The notes: generated by a model from the letters alone, not told the origin. 64,000 nt of DNA from Spirosoma linguale DSM 74 (GCA_000024525.1 CP001769.1:372001-436000); one strand, 5' to 3'. Counted from the first letter of the stretch, positions 27,557-35,681 are shown. Numbers and translations: made by a program.

Positions 27557-27644
27557 TCAACAATTACAGAATGCCGGTAGTTACTAAAAGAGATACCATT
27601 CCAACCAATCATTACTCATCATCGTCAATATTTTCACGTTACTT

Positions 27645-28625
27645 ATGTTATATCCGCTTACATTCGAGACCATCTTTAAAGACAAAATCTGGGGAGGCCA
27701 GAAGATAAATACCATCCTCGGTAAAGACTTTTCACCACTGCCCAACTGTGGCGAAACCTGGGAAGTGTCCGACGTGGAAGGTAACGTTTCTGTGGTTCAG
27801 GAAGGGTCGCTAAAAGGTAAATCCCTGCGCGAACTGGTTGAGCAGTACAAAGGCGAACTGGTAGGCGAACATGTGTATGCCACCTATGGCAACCGGTTTC
27901 CGCTGTTGGTCAAGTTCATCGACGCCAACGACGACCTCTCCATTCAGGTACACCCCGATGATAAACTGGCCGCCGAACGGAAAAGCGGGTTTGGTAAAAC
28001 CGAAATGTGGTATATCATGCAGGCCGATCAGGGCGCTAATCTGAACTCGGGATTCAACCGCGAGCTGACCAAAGAAGAGTACGTCAAAGCCGTAGCCGAC
28101 AACACCATCCAGGACCTGCTCAACATTGAATCAGCTCAACCCGGCGATGTTTTTTTCCTGCCCGCCGGTCGGGTTCACTACATTGGCAAAGGGCTGCTAC
28201 TGGCCGAAATCCAGCAGACGTCAGATACCACGTACCGCATCTATGACTTTGACCGGGTCGACGCTACGACCGGGCAGAAACGCGAACTGCATACCGATCT
28301 GGCTGTCGATGCCATTAACTACAAGCATTACGACAACTATAAAACGCAGTACGATAAGAAGGTAAATGAAAGCGTAAACGCTGTTACGAGCGATTATTTC
28401 GTGACGAACGTCCTGAACTTCAATCAGGAGGTTGAGCATGATTATACACACATCGACTCCTTCGTTATTCTGATCTGCGTAGCCGGATCGCTCACCATCG
28501 AAGCACCGGGTGGGTACTCGGTTTCGTTGAAAATGGGCCAGTGCGCTTTGATTCCGGCATCGGTCGATACGGTGACGCTGGTGCCCGATGGCGATATGAC
28601 GGTGCTTGAAACGTATGTCCCTTAA
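27645..28625 (+). CDS. manA: Mannose-6-phosphate isomerase, class I
   Basis: A zinc-dependent cytoplasmic isomerase that interconverts mannose-6-phosphate and fructose-6-phosphate. In 326 residues the metal-site pattern is clear: QVHPDD with H103, E120 in KTEMWYI, and H178 in PAGRVHYIG. The C-terminal cupin half (about 200-326) is complete. Length fits the short class I enzymes of Bacteroidota. It lies 88 bp after the fucosidase gene and ends in a strong terminator, so it could be transcribed with the fucosidase gene or on its own. Confidence 0.95.
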   Translation: MLYPLTFETIFKDKIWGGQKINTILGKDFSPLPNCGETWEVSDVEGNVSVVQEGSLKGKSLRELVEQYKGELVGEHVYATYGNRFPLLVKFIDANDDLSIQVHPDDKLAAERKSGFGKTEMWYIMQADQGANLNSGFNRELTKEEYVKAVADNTIQDLLNIESAQPGDVFFLPAGRVHYIGKGLLLAEIQQTSDTTYRIYDFDRVDATTGQKRELHTDLAVDAINYKHYDNYKTQYDKKVNESVNAVTSDYFVTNVLNFNQEVEHDYTHIDSFVILICVAGSLTIEAPGGYSVSLKMGQCALIPASVDTVTLVPDGDMTVLETYVP

Positions 28626-28649
28626 AACGAGTCTGTCGTAGTTTGTCCA

Positions 28650-28708
28650 CCCGAGACAAAAGGAGAAAAGGCCCGGACTTGTCTTTCTTCTTTCGTCTCG
28701 GGTTTTTT
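28650..28708 (+). terminator. Intrinsic terminator after manA
   Basis: CCCGAGACAAAAGGAG at 28650 onward pairs with CTTCTTTCGTCTCGGG ending at 28702, followed by six T residues. Stem-loop plus T-run on the plus strand, 25 bp after the manA stop, is a classical Rho-independent terminator. Confidence 0.8.
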
Positions 28709-28733
28709 CTAAACCTAATTAACGTTTCAACAC

Positions 28734-29519
28734 ATGGATTTAAACCTGCACGATAAAGTCATCATCGTTACTGGTGGCGCCAAAGGTATTGGCGAAGGAA
28801 TTTCAAAAGTACTGGCCGCAGAAGGTGCCATTCCCGTAATTATTGGGCGTAATGAAGCGGACAATCAACATACGGTAGATGCCATTCGGGCTACGGGCGG
28901 GCAGGCGCACCAGATCGTGGCAGAACTGACCGAGCCCGCAGCCTGTCAGAATGCCGTGGAGCAGACACTGGTTCAGTTTGGCCGGATAGACGGGCTGGTG
29001 AATAACGCGGGCGTCAATGACGGCGTTGGTCTTGAGCATGGTTCGTACGAAGGATTCATTGCATCCCTGCACAAAAATCTGGTGCATTATTACCTGATGG
29101 CTCACCATGCGCTGCCAGCGCTGAAAGAATCGAAGGGAGCTATTGTCAATATTGGCTCGAAGGTGGCCGAAACGGGTCAGGGGAACACGTCGGCCTATGC
29201 GGCATCCAACGGTGGCCGCAACGCGCTCACCCGCGAATGGGCGGTGGAACTGCTGCCCTATGGCATTCGGGTCAACTGCGTGGTGGTTGCCGAAAGCTGG
29301 ACACCACTCTACGCCAACTGGATTAAAACGCTACCCAACCCGGAAGAGAAACTAAAACAGATTGTTTCTAAAATTCCGCTGGAACACCGCATGACCACAC
29401 CGGAAGAATTGGGCAACGCGGTAGCCTTCCTGCTGTCTGATAGATCGAGCCATACAACAGGGCAGCTTGTGCACGTCGACGGCGGCTATACTCACCTCGA
29501 CCGGGCCATTACCGATTAA
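28734..29519 (+). CDS. SDR oxidoreductase, L-fucose dehydrogenase-like
   Basis: A 261-residue NAD(P)-dependent short-chain dehydrogenase. The cofactor motif TGGAKGIG (13-20) and NNAG (90-93) are present. The catalytic Ser is S142 and the Tyr is Y155, but the usual YxxxK lysine is replaced by asparagine: the sequence reads YAASN with N159. The ESWTPLYANW segment and the VDGGYTHLDRA end resemble L-fucose dehydrogenases, which oxidise L-fucose to the lactone. With a fucosidase upstream and a mutarotase downstream the fucose assignment is reasonable, but the changed active site makes activity uncertain. Confidence 0.85.
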   Translation: MDLNLHDKVIIVTGGAKGIGEGISKVLAAEGAIPVIIGRNEADNQHTVDAIRATGGQAHQIVAELTEPAACQNAVEQTLVQFGRIDGLVNNAGVNDGVGLEHGSYEGFIASLHKNLVHYYLMAHHALPALKESKGAIVNIGSKVAETGQGNTSAYAASNGGRNALTREWAVELLPYGIRVNCVVVAESWTPLYANWIKTLPNPEEKLKQIVSKIPLEHRMTTPEELGNAVAFLLSDRSSHTTGQLVHVDGGYTHLDRAITD

Positions 29520-29559
29520 TCGAAAACGAACCTTCACTACTTTTTACGAACCCGTATTT

Positions 29560-29886
29560 ATGCGCTATTGCTTTGCCCTTGATCTGATTGACGACCCCAC
29601 CCAGATTGCCGAATACGAGGAGTATCATAAGCAGATACGGCCCGAAATTGAAGCTAGTATCCGGAAGTCGGGCATTACGGAAATGGAAATTTACCGCATT
29701 GGCAACCGGCTGTTCATGATCATGGAAACGGACGAGACCTTCTCTTTCGAGGCCAAAGCAGCGGCCGATGCGGCCAACCCCAAGGTACAGGAGTGGGAAA
29801 ATCTGATGTGGACATATCAGCAGGCCCTGCCAATGGCGAAACCCGGCGAAAAATGGGTGCTGATGAAAGGAATATTTAAGATGTAA
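29560..29886 (+). CDS. L-rhamnose/L-fucose mutarotase family protein
   Basis: A 108-residue RhaM-fold protein that interconverts alpha and beta anomers of 6-deoxy-L-sugars. The start MRYCFALDLIDDP, the EYEEYHKQIRPEI stretch with the conserved His, the MEIYRIGNRLFMIME strand and the WENLMWTYQQ end are typical. I use the ATG at 29560; a longer in-frame start would overlap the dehydrogenase. It follows the fucose dehydrogenase-like gene by 40 bp, so L-fucose is the more likely sugar. Confidence 0.92.
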   Translation: MRYCFALDLIDDPTQIAEYEEYHKQIRPEIEASIRKSGITEMEIYRIGNRLFMIMETDETFSFEAKAAADAANPKVQEWENLMWTYQQALPMAKPGEKWVLMKGIFKM

Positions 29887-29924
29887 ATGCAAGCACAAAC
29901 ACTTGTTGTTGTGCATGTCGGAAT

Positions 29925-30046
29925 GCTGGCGCGGGTATTGACCCGTGCCTTTTTTATTTCGTCAGCATTTGCTGACGGTTTACGGGCTATACATGCCTCA
30001 GCGAATGCTGACGAAATAAGAAGCATGGGTAAACACCCGCGCTAGC
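29925..30046. repeat. Nested palindromic element, copy A
   Basis: Left arm 29925-29977 and right arm 29997-30046 are inverted copies of each other with a few mismatches. Each arm is made of two smaller palindromes: one like GCGCGGGT-4 nt-ACCCGTGC and one CGTCAGCA-TT-TGCTGACG. The loop (29978-29996) is not conserved. A second copy with the same arm plan is at 48763-48897. It lies between two plus-strand genes, 39 bp after the mutarotase stop. It encodes nothing and resembles REP/BIME-type intergenic elements. Confidence 0.8.
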
Positions 30047-30069
30047 GTTCGTAGTCATGTAAAATAAAC

Positions 30070-30100
30070 TTGACATATTGAATAATATGCTTTACGTTTG
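30070..30100 (+). promoter_or_regulatory. Bacteroidota promoter for membrane-protein/HTH operon
   Basis: TTGAC at 30070-30074 and TACGTTTG at 30093-30100 give an exact -7 match and a good -33 with a 20-bp spacer. Transcription would start near 30107, about 20 nt before the ATG of the membrane-protein gene. Confidence 0.55.
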
Positions 30101-30126
30101 ATGTGTCAAACAAACTTTACATTCAC

Positions 30127-30600
30127 ATGAAAACAAAGTGGCTTTTTCCGCATCGCTTCCGGCTTATTGGCTGGCTTATTTTCATTCCGTCGGCTCTTTT
30201 AGGGCTAGCTGTTATGTATGTCGATTTCAAGGTAAGCTGGTTAACTGCCCCCTGGCTAAGTGAGTCATTTACAATTACGTCGGGGTTTTCAATAACACAT
30301 CTAATGGATAGCCAGGATCTGACCGATGAAGTAGCTGCAATTGGGATAATCGCTGGTCTTTTACTAATCGCTTTTTCTCGTGAAAAAGTAGAAGATGAAA
30401 TGATAGGCCAATTACGGCTCGAAGCCTTACAATGGAGTGTGTATGCGAACTACATCGTTTTGGCCATCGCCATTTTGACCGTGTACGATGAAATATTTCT
30501 TAATGTCATGATCTACAACATGTTCACGGTGTTGCTGGTCTTTATTATTAGGTTTCGCTGGCTCATCCACCGGAACAACAACAATCTGCTGGCTTTATGA
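30127..30600 (+). CDS. Four-helix membrane protein paired with an HTH regulator
   Basis: A 157-residue integral membrane protein with four predicted helices (about 13-35, 68-86, 106-123 and 128-145) and a basic N-terminus. I use the ATG at 30127 (MKTKWLFPHRFR) rather than the upstream GTG. No family motif is firmly recognised, but small membrane proteins translated just before a YozG-type HTH protein are common in many bacteria. Its stop overlaps the HTH start by 4 bp, so the pair is coupled. The membrane protein could sense an envelope signal and modulate the regulator; this is inference. Confidence 0.75.
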   Translation: MKTKWLFPHRFRLIGWLIFIPSALLGLAVMYVDFKVSWLTAPWLSESFTITSGFSITHLMDSQDLTDEVAAIGIIAGLLLIAFSREKVEDEMIGQLRLEALQWSVYANYIVLAIAILTVYDEIFLNVMIYNMFTVLLVFIIRFRWLIHRNNNNLLAL

Positions 30601-30797
30601 AGAACCGACTGAAAGTAGAACGGGCGGAGCACAACCTGTCGCAGGCCGATCTGGCCGACCGAATTAGTGTAAGTCGGCAAACGATCAACTCCATTGAAAC
30701 CGGGCGCTACGTGCCTTCTACCATTCTGGCTCTGAAACTGGCGCAGGTGTTCGGCAAGGCCGTAGAACATATATTTACGCTCGAAGAGACCGATTAA
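30597..30797 (+). CDS. XRE-family HTH regulator, YozG-like
   Basis: A 66-residue single-domain helix-turn-helix protein. The sequence LKVERAEHNLSQADLADRI, then SVSRQTINSIETGRYVPS, matches the XRE/Cro fold with the recognition helix at about 28-38. The minimal length and the upstream coupled membrane-protein gene fit the YozG type of regulator. It probably controls its own operon. The stop is 4 bp before a short remnant-like frame at 30802. Confidence 0.92.
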   Translation: MKNRLKVERAEHNLSQADLADRISVSRQTINSIETGRYVPSTILALKLAQVFGKAVEHIFTLEETD

Positions 30798-30801
30798 TGC
30801 C

Positions 30802-30873
30802 ATGCCCAATCTGTATATCATAGCCGGAACGCCGAACGAACCGGGCGGAAAGAGCATCGGAAAACTATTCTGA
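30802..30873 (+). pseudogene. Possible remnant of a P-loop (zeta toxin-like) gene
   Basis: A 23-codon frame starting ATG 4 bp after the HTH stop reads MPNLYIIAGTPNEPGGKSIG. The beginning is very like the N-terminus of zeta-toxin-type kinases (MPNLYIIAGPNGAGKST), with the P-loop distorted by inserted residues, and it stops after 23 codons. It may be a decayed fragment of such a gene. It is equally possible that this is a short chance frame; a hairpin follows it at 30884. Confidence 0.35.
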
Positions 30874-30883
30874 GTTATGAAAG

Positions 30884-30964
30884 CTAGGACTTTCGCTTAG
30901 ACCCGTGCCACGGTCCCTATAACTCAAGAGGGACCCGTGGCACGGGTCTAAGCGAAAGTCCTAG
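30884..30964. repeat. Long inverted repeat, 35-bp arms
   Basis: Left arm 30884-30918 and right arm 30929-30964 are reverse complements except for one extra G in the right arm, with a 10-nt loop. The arms start CTAGGACTTTCGCTTAG and contain ACCCGTGCC, a 9-mer also present in the palindromic elements at 29925 and 48763. It lies between the HTH operon and the CocE hydrolase gene and could end transcription of the former. Confidence 0.65.
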
Positions 30965-31103
30965 AAAGCGAGTCAGGTGAAATCAATTCCTAGTAATGAG
31001 TCCGTATTGGCAGGAATACGCCGGGCGTTTTTTGTTGGTAGCCTATGTGATGCATATCGCTATCTTTACAGATATCAACTCCACTACTACCCATCAATAC
31101 CTC

Positions 31104-33032
31104 ATGAAACACTGGCTTTATGCGTTGCTTTCAATTGCTTTCATCCTTCCCGCACACGGTCAACAAACCACGACCGGCAACTTCGTTCGCGATAACTACC
31201 AGAAATTCGAGTACAAGATTCCTATGCGCGACGGTACCAAACTGCATACGTCGGTCTACGTTCCTAAGGATGCATCGGCTACGACGAAGTACCCATTTCT
31301 GATGCAGCGGACGTGTTATAGCGTTGCGCCTTACGGTGCCGATGCTTACCCGGCACAGGTGGGGCCATCGGGAACGCTCATGCACCAGAAATTTATCTTT
31401 GTGTATCAGGATGTACGGGGTCGCTGGGCGTCGGAAGGCACCTGGACCAACATGACGCCCAACCTGCCCGACCCTCCGGCATCTGCCAAAAAAGCGGGCA
31501 AGAAAGGGCAGACAACCGTTTCAGCGGCAGGCTCGCCCGATGAAAGTTCTGATACCTACGATACCATTGAGTGGCTGCTTAAAAACGTACCCAATAACAA
31601 CGGTCGGGTAGGGCAGTGGGGCATTAGTTATCCGGGCTTTTACACGGCTGCATCTCTACCCGACGCGCACCCCGCCCTGAAAGCCGCATCACCACAAGCC
31701 CCTGTCTCCGACTTTTTCTTCGATGATTTTCACCATAACGGGGCCTTCATTCAGGCTTACCTGTTTACGTTTCCCGTTTTTGGTGTGCAGCATCCCGAGC
31801 CAACCACCAAAGCCTGGTATAACGATCAGATGATTCAGACGGGCACGAAAGACGGTTTCCAGTGGCAGTATGACCTGGGGCCGCTGAAAAATGCCGATAA
31901 ATACTACAAGGATAATTTTTACTGGCAGGAAACCGTCAACCACCCCAATTACGATGCGTTCTGGCAGAAACGGAGTATCCTGCCACATCTGAAAAACGTT
32001 CGTCCGGCCGTTATGACGGTGGGCGGCTGGTTCGATGCCGAGGATTTATACGGTCCGCTGAACGTGTATAAAACGATTGAGAAGAGCAGTCCCGGTGCCT
32101 ATAATACGCTGGTGATGGGGCCGTTCGGACACGGCCGGTGGTCGCGCGAAACGGGCCATACGCTGCATAGCAACGTCTATTTTGGCGATAGCATCGCTAC
32201 GTTCTACCAGCGGAACATCGAATCGAAGTTTTTCACGCATTTCCTGAAAGGAGCAGGCGATGGAAAAAGTGGTTTGCCCGAGGCTTATCTCTTCAATACC
32301 GGCCGTAACGAGTGGAAAACGTTCGACAAATGGCCCGTAGCCGACGCTTCCCAAAAACAGTTTTTCCTGATGTCGGATGGTACCCTGGCCACTAACCGGA
32401 CGATGGAGGTTGGCAGCAATCGGTTCTCCGAATTCATCAGCGACCCGGTTAAACCCGTGCCGTATACGGAAGATATTACCACCACGCAGGGCTTTACGCC
32501 GTTCAATTATATGTCGGAAGACCAGCGGTTTGCGGGCCGACGGCCGGATGTGCTCACCTTCCAGACGGAGGTGCTGACCGAAGATTTAACGCTGGGTGGC
32601 GAAATCATGGCGAAGCTCAAAGTGAGTACAACCGGCACCGACGCAGACTGGGTGGTCAAGCTCATTGACGTGTACCCGCCCGATGAACCTAATCATCCGT
32701 ATATGCCTAACCGGAACATTACGCTGGGCAATTACCAGCAGATGGTGCGGTCGGAGGCTATGCGCGGGCGGTTCCGCAATTCGTTCGAGAAGCCGGAGCC
32801 GTTTAAACCCGGCGAGGTGACTGACGTGAATTTCCGCCTTCAGGATGTGCTGCATACGTTCAAAAAAGGCCACCGGGTCATGATTCAGGTGCAGAGTACG
32901 TGGTTCCCGCTCATCGACCGGAATCCGCAGAAATACGTGGAGAATATATTTAAAGCGGATGTTGCCGATTTTCAGAAAGCAACGCATCGCGTGTACGACA
33001 ATTCAGTAATTGAAGTGCAGGTGTTGAAATAA
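31104..33032 (+). CDS. CocE/NonD family hydrolase, exported
   Basis: A 642-residue alpha/beta hydrolase of the X-Pro dipeptidyl-peptidase S15/CocE group. A signal peptide (1-20, ending HGQ) is followed by the KIPMRDGTKLHTSVYVP entry strand and the nucleophile S175 in GQWGISYPGFY. The C-terminal jelly-roll domain (about 440-640) is complete, ending VIEVQV. I use the ATG at 31104 since it opens with the signal peptide; an in-frame ATG 36 codons earlier gives no sensible N-terminus. Family members cleave esters, beta-lactams or peptides; the substrate is not known. Confidence 0.9.
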   Translation: MKHWLYALLSIAFILPAHGQQTTTGNFVRDNYQKFEYKIPMRDGTKLHTSVYVPKDASATTKYPFLMQRTCYSVAPYGADAYPAQVGPSGTLMHQKFIFVYQDVRGRWASEGTWTNMTPNLPDPPASAKKAGKKGQTTVSAAGSPDESSDTYDTIEWLLKNVPNNNGRVGQWGISYPGFYTAASLPDAHPALKAASPQAPVSDFFFDDFHHNGAFIQAYLFTFPVFGVQHPEPTTKAWYNDQMIQTGTKDGFQWQYDLGPLKNADKYYKDNFYWQETVNHPNYDAFWQKRSILPHLKNVRPAVMTVGGWFDAEDLYGPLNVYKTIEKSSPGAYNTLVMGPFGHGRWSRETGHTLHSNVYFGDSIATFYQRNIESKFFTHFLKGAGDGKSGLPEAYLFNTGRNEWKTFDKWPVADASQKQFFLMSDGTLATNRTMEVGSNRFSEFISDPVKPVPYTEDITTTQGFTPFNYMSEDQRFAGRRPDVLTFQTEVLTEDLTLGGEIMAKLKVSTTGTDADWVVKLIDVYPPDEPNHPYMPNRNITLGNYQQMVRSEAMRGRFRNSFEKPEPFKPGEVTDVNFRLQDVLHTFKKGHRVMIQVQSTWFPLIDRNPQKYVENIFKADVADFQKATHRVYDNSVIEVQVLK

Positions 33033-33115
33033 AGACAAAAAGACAATTTTTACGTTATATACGAGCGCCGGTTCTCAGTGAACTGGCGTTACATCCTTTT
33101 AAACCTGACTGCATC

Positions 33116-33397
33116 ATGAAAGCCATCTGGAACGGCGAAACCATCGCCGAAAGCGACGATACCGTCATTGTTGAAAACAACCATTATTTCCCGAAAGACT
33201 CCGTTAAGGCGAAGTTCTTGGTCGATAGTGAAACGCATACCACCTGTCCCTGGAAAGGGCTGGCTTCGTATTATACCCTGACGGTGGATGGCAAAACCAA
33301 TCCGGATGCTGCCTGGTATTATCCGGAGCCTAAACCAGCCGCCAGCCAGATTCAAAACCGGGTTGCGTTCTGGAAAGGCGTTCAAATTGTCGAATGA
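33116..33397 (+). CDS. DUF427 domain-containing protein
   Basis: A 93-residue protein that covers one whole DUF427 domain: KAIWNGETIAESDDTVIVENNHYFP, split across the first strands, then CPWKGLASYYTLTVDGK and the AAWYYPEPKPAA segment. The fold is a small beta barrel; a biochemical role is not firmly established. The stop overlaps the ABC ATPase start by 4 bp, so it is translated together with an osmoprotectant-type transporter. That coupling is notable because the family is usually found alone. Confidence 0.92.
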   Translation: MKAIWNGETIAESDDTVIVENNHYFPKDSVKAKFLVDSETHTTCPWKGLASYYTLTVDGKTNPDAAWYYPEPKPAASQIQNRVAFWKGVQIVE

Positions 33398-34128
33398 TAG
33401 AGGTTCGGCAAATAATCAAACGCTTCGATTCCCATACGGCCGTTAACGACGTATCGCTGACGGTGGCGCCGGGCGAAACGCTGGTATTGCTCGGAACCAG
33501 TGGCTGCGGTAAAACGACTACGCTTAAGATGATTAACCGCCTGATCGAGCCGACCAGCGGTTTCATCAGCGTCGATGGCCTTGATGTTCGCCAGCAGCCG
33601 GGACCGGAACTGCGTCGGCGTATCGGGTACGTCATTCAGGATGGTGGCCTGTTTCCCCATTATACCGTTGCCGATGCGATTGCCACAGTTCCTAAGCTAC
33701 TTGGCTGGGAAACCGCCCGGATTCAAGCCCGAATCCGCGAACTGATGGATAAACTCCAACTGCCCGATTCGCTGCTCAATAGATATCCGGCCGAGTTGAG
33801 CGGTGGACAACGGCAGCGGGTCGGCCTGGCGCGGGCTCTGGCTGTTAATCCGCCTGTGGTGTTGATGGATGAACCCTTCGGCGCTCTCGACCCATTCACC
33901 CGAAAGCACGTTCGGCGGGAGTTGTTCGGGCTGAATGAACTGCGCCAAACAACGGTGGTGCTGGTTACGCACGATGTCAGCGAAGCCCTCGAACTAGCCG
34001 ACCGCATTGCCCTGATGGACAAAGGACAGATTGTTCAGATCGGCCCGCCCGACGAGCTGCTCAATAACCCCGCTACTGATTTTGTGCGGGACTTTCTGGA
34101 CGACAAACCCCACCGGCTGAATGACTGA
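33394..34128 (+). CDS. Osmoprotectant ABC transporter, ATP-binding protein
   Basis: A 244-residue ABC ATPase of the quaternary-amine (OpuCA/ProV) class. Walker A GTSGCGKTT, signature LSGGQRQRVG and Walker B VVLMDEPFGALDP are intact, with the switch His in VLVTHDVSEALELAD. It lacks the C-terminal CBS domains that many OpuCA proteins use for ionic-strength sensing, so regulation may differ. It overlaps the permease-fusion gene by 8 bp. The pair should import glycine betaine, choline or a similar solute. Confidence 0.93.
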   Translation: MIEVRQIIKRFDSHTAVNDVSLTVAPGETLVLLGTSGCGKTTTLKMINRLIEPTSGFISVDGLDVRQQPGPELRRRIGYVIQDGGLFPHYTVADAIATVPKLLGWETARIQARIRELMDKLQLPDSLLNRYPAELSGGQRQRVGLARALAVNPPVVLMDEPFGALDPFTRKHVRRELFGLNELRQTTVVLVTHDVSEALELADRIALMDKGQIVQIGPPDELLNNPATDFVRDFLDDKPHRLND

Positions 34129-35680
34129 GTTTTTCGCTTTTGTCCGTGATCATGCTGATAAGTTACTGGAACAAACGCTGACCCATATCGGGCTAACGTT
34201 TGTATCGTTGCTGCTGGCCTTGCTGATTGGGGTGCCGCTTGGCATTTTTATCGCCCGAAAAACCCGCCTTGCAAACGGTGTACTGGGTGTGGCGGGTGTA
34301 TTGCAGACAGTGCCGAGCGTTGCCTTGCTGGGTTTCCTGATTCCTTTGCTGGGGATTGGCGTTGGCCCGGCGCTGGTTGCGTTATTTTTATACGCCTTGC
34401 TGCCGATCATTCGAAATACGTTTGTGGGCATCACCGAAGTAAGCCCGTTGATAAAGGAAGCGGCCCGTGGCGTAGGCATGACCGAAAATCAAATCCTGAC
34501 AAAAGTTGAGTTGCCGCTGGCGTTACCGGTCATCTTTGCGGGTGTCCGCACGGCAACCGTTATTAACGTAGGCGTGGCAACACTGGCGGCTTATGTAGCG
34601 GCTGGTGGACTGGGAGAGTTTATTTTTAGCGGGATTGCGCTCAGTAATGTCAATATGATGCTGTCCGGCGCTATTCCGGCTGCGTTACTGGCTATCGGCT
34701 TCGATTTCGGACTAGCCCGTTTGCAGCATTTATCGGGAAAAAAGCTGCGGGTTGGCGCACTGGCCTTTGTCGTGCTGGTGCCGTTTTTGTCGGCGTTTTA
34801 CCTGGTGCCGGGGCGTCAGGATAAATTGATTGCAGGTTTTGCGCACGAGTTCTACGGCCGTGCCGATGGCTATCCGGGTTTGCAGAAAACGTACGGGCTG
34901 CAACTGCGCCCCCGGCTCATCGACCAGAACCTAATGTACGAAGCCATTCATCGGGAGCAGGTCGATATCATCAGCGGCTACTCGACCGATGGCCGAATCA
35001 ATGCTTTCAATCTGCTAGTCCTGGCCGATCCTAAACACGCCTTTCCGCCCTATGATGCGGCCCCGGTTGTTCGACAAGCCGCACTTGACCGGCACCCTGA
35101 GCTAGAACCGACGTTGAATCGACTAGTGGGTAAACTGACGGATTCGGTGATGACGGCCCTGAACTACCGCGTCGATTATAAGAAAGAATCGCCGGAACGT
35201 GTGGCGCGGGAGTTTCTGCAACAAATGGGTTTATACAAACCGCCCGCGCCGGAGGCTCGTACCGAAACCGTTGTGATGGGTTCTAAAGTATTTACGGAGC
35301 AGTACATTCTGGCGGAGATTTACCGGCAGTTGATCGAAGGTCAGACGCAACTTCGGATGGTAACAAAAACGGGCCTGGGCGGTACACAGATCTGCTTCGA
35401 CGCCCTCCGCACCGGGGCCATTGATTTCTATCCCGAATACACCGGAACGGGTTTATTAGTGGTTTTACAGCCGTCGTCGGCTGTCTTGAAAACATTGCCA
35501 ATGCAGTCCGATTCAGTCTATAAGTTTTGCCGCGAGCAGTTTCGGCAGAAGTATCAGCTTACCTGGCTGAAGCCGCTTGGATTTAATAACAGCTATTGCC
35601 TGATGATGCGCCGGGAGCAGGCTCAAAAAGCAGGCATCCAATCTATTAGTGATCTGGTGACGTACCTTGGCAAAAACTGA
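34121..35680 (+). CDS. Osmoprotectant ABC permease fused to substrate-binding domain
   Basis: A 519-residue fusion. Residues about 1-215 are an OpuCB-type permease with about six membrane helices and the EAARGVGM coupling segment. Residues about 230-515 are an OpuAC/ProX-type solute-binding domain, with two lobes recognisable as RQDKLIAGFAHEFYG and TETVVMGSKVFTEQYILAE. The fusion tethers the binding domain to the outer face of the channel. Such fusions are known in betaine and choline transporters. Neither part shows a break, so this looks functional. The exact solute cannot be read. Confidence 0.93.
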   Translation: MTEFFAFVRDHADKLLEQTLTHIGLTFVSLLLALLIGVPLGIFIARKTRLANGVLGVAGVLQTVPSVALLGFLIPLLGIGVGPALVALFLYALLPIIRNTFVGITEVSPLIKEAARGVGMTENQILTKVELPLALPVIFAGVRTATVINVGVATLAAYVAAGGLGEFIFSGIALSNVNMMLSGAIPAALLAIGFDFGLARLQHLSGKKLRVGALAFVVLVPFLSAFYLVPGRQDKLIAGFAHEFYGRADGYPGLQKTYGLQLRPRLIDQNLMYEAIHREQVDIISGYSTDGRINAFNLLVLADPKHAFPPYDAAPVVRQAALDRHPELEPTLNRLVGKLTDSVMTALNYRVDYKKESPERVAREFLQQMGLYKPPAPEARTETVVMGSKVFTEQYILAEIYRQLIEGQTQLRMVTKTGLGGTQICFDALRTGAIDFYPEYTGTGLLVVLQPSSAVLKTLPMQSDSVYKFCREQFRQKYQLTWLKPLGFNNSYCLMMRREQAQKAGIQSISDLVTYLGKN

Positions 35681-35681
35681 T

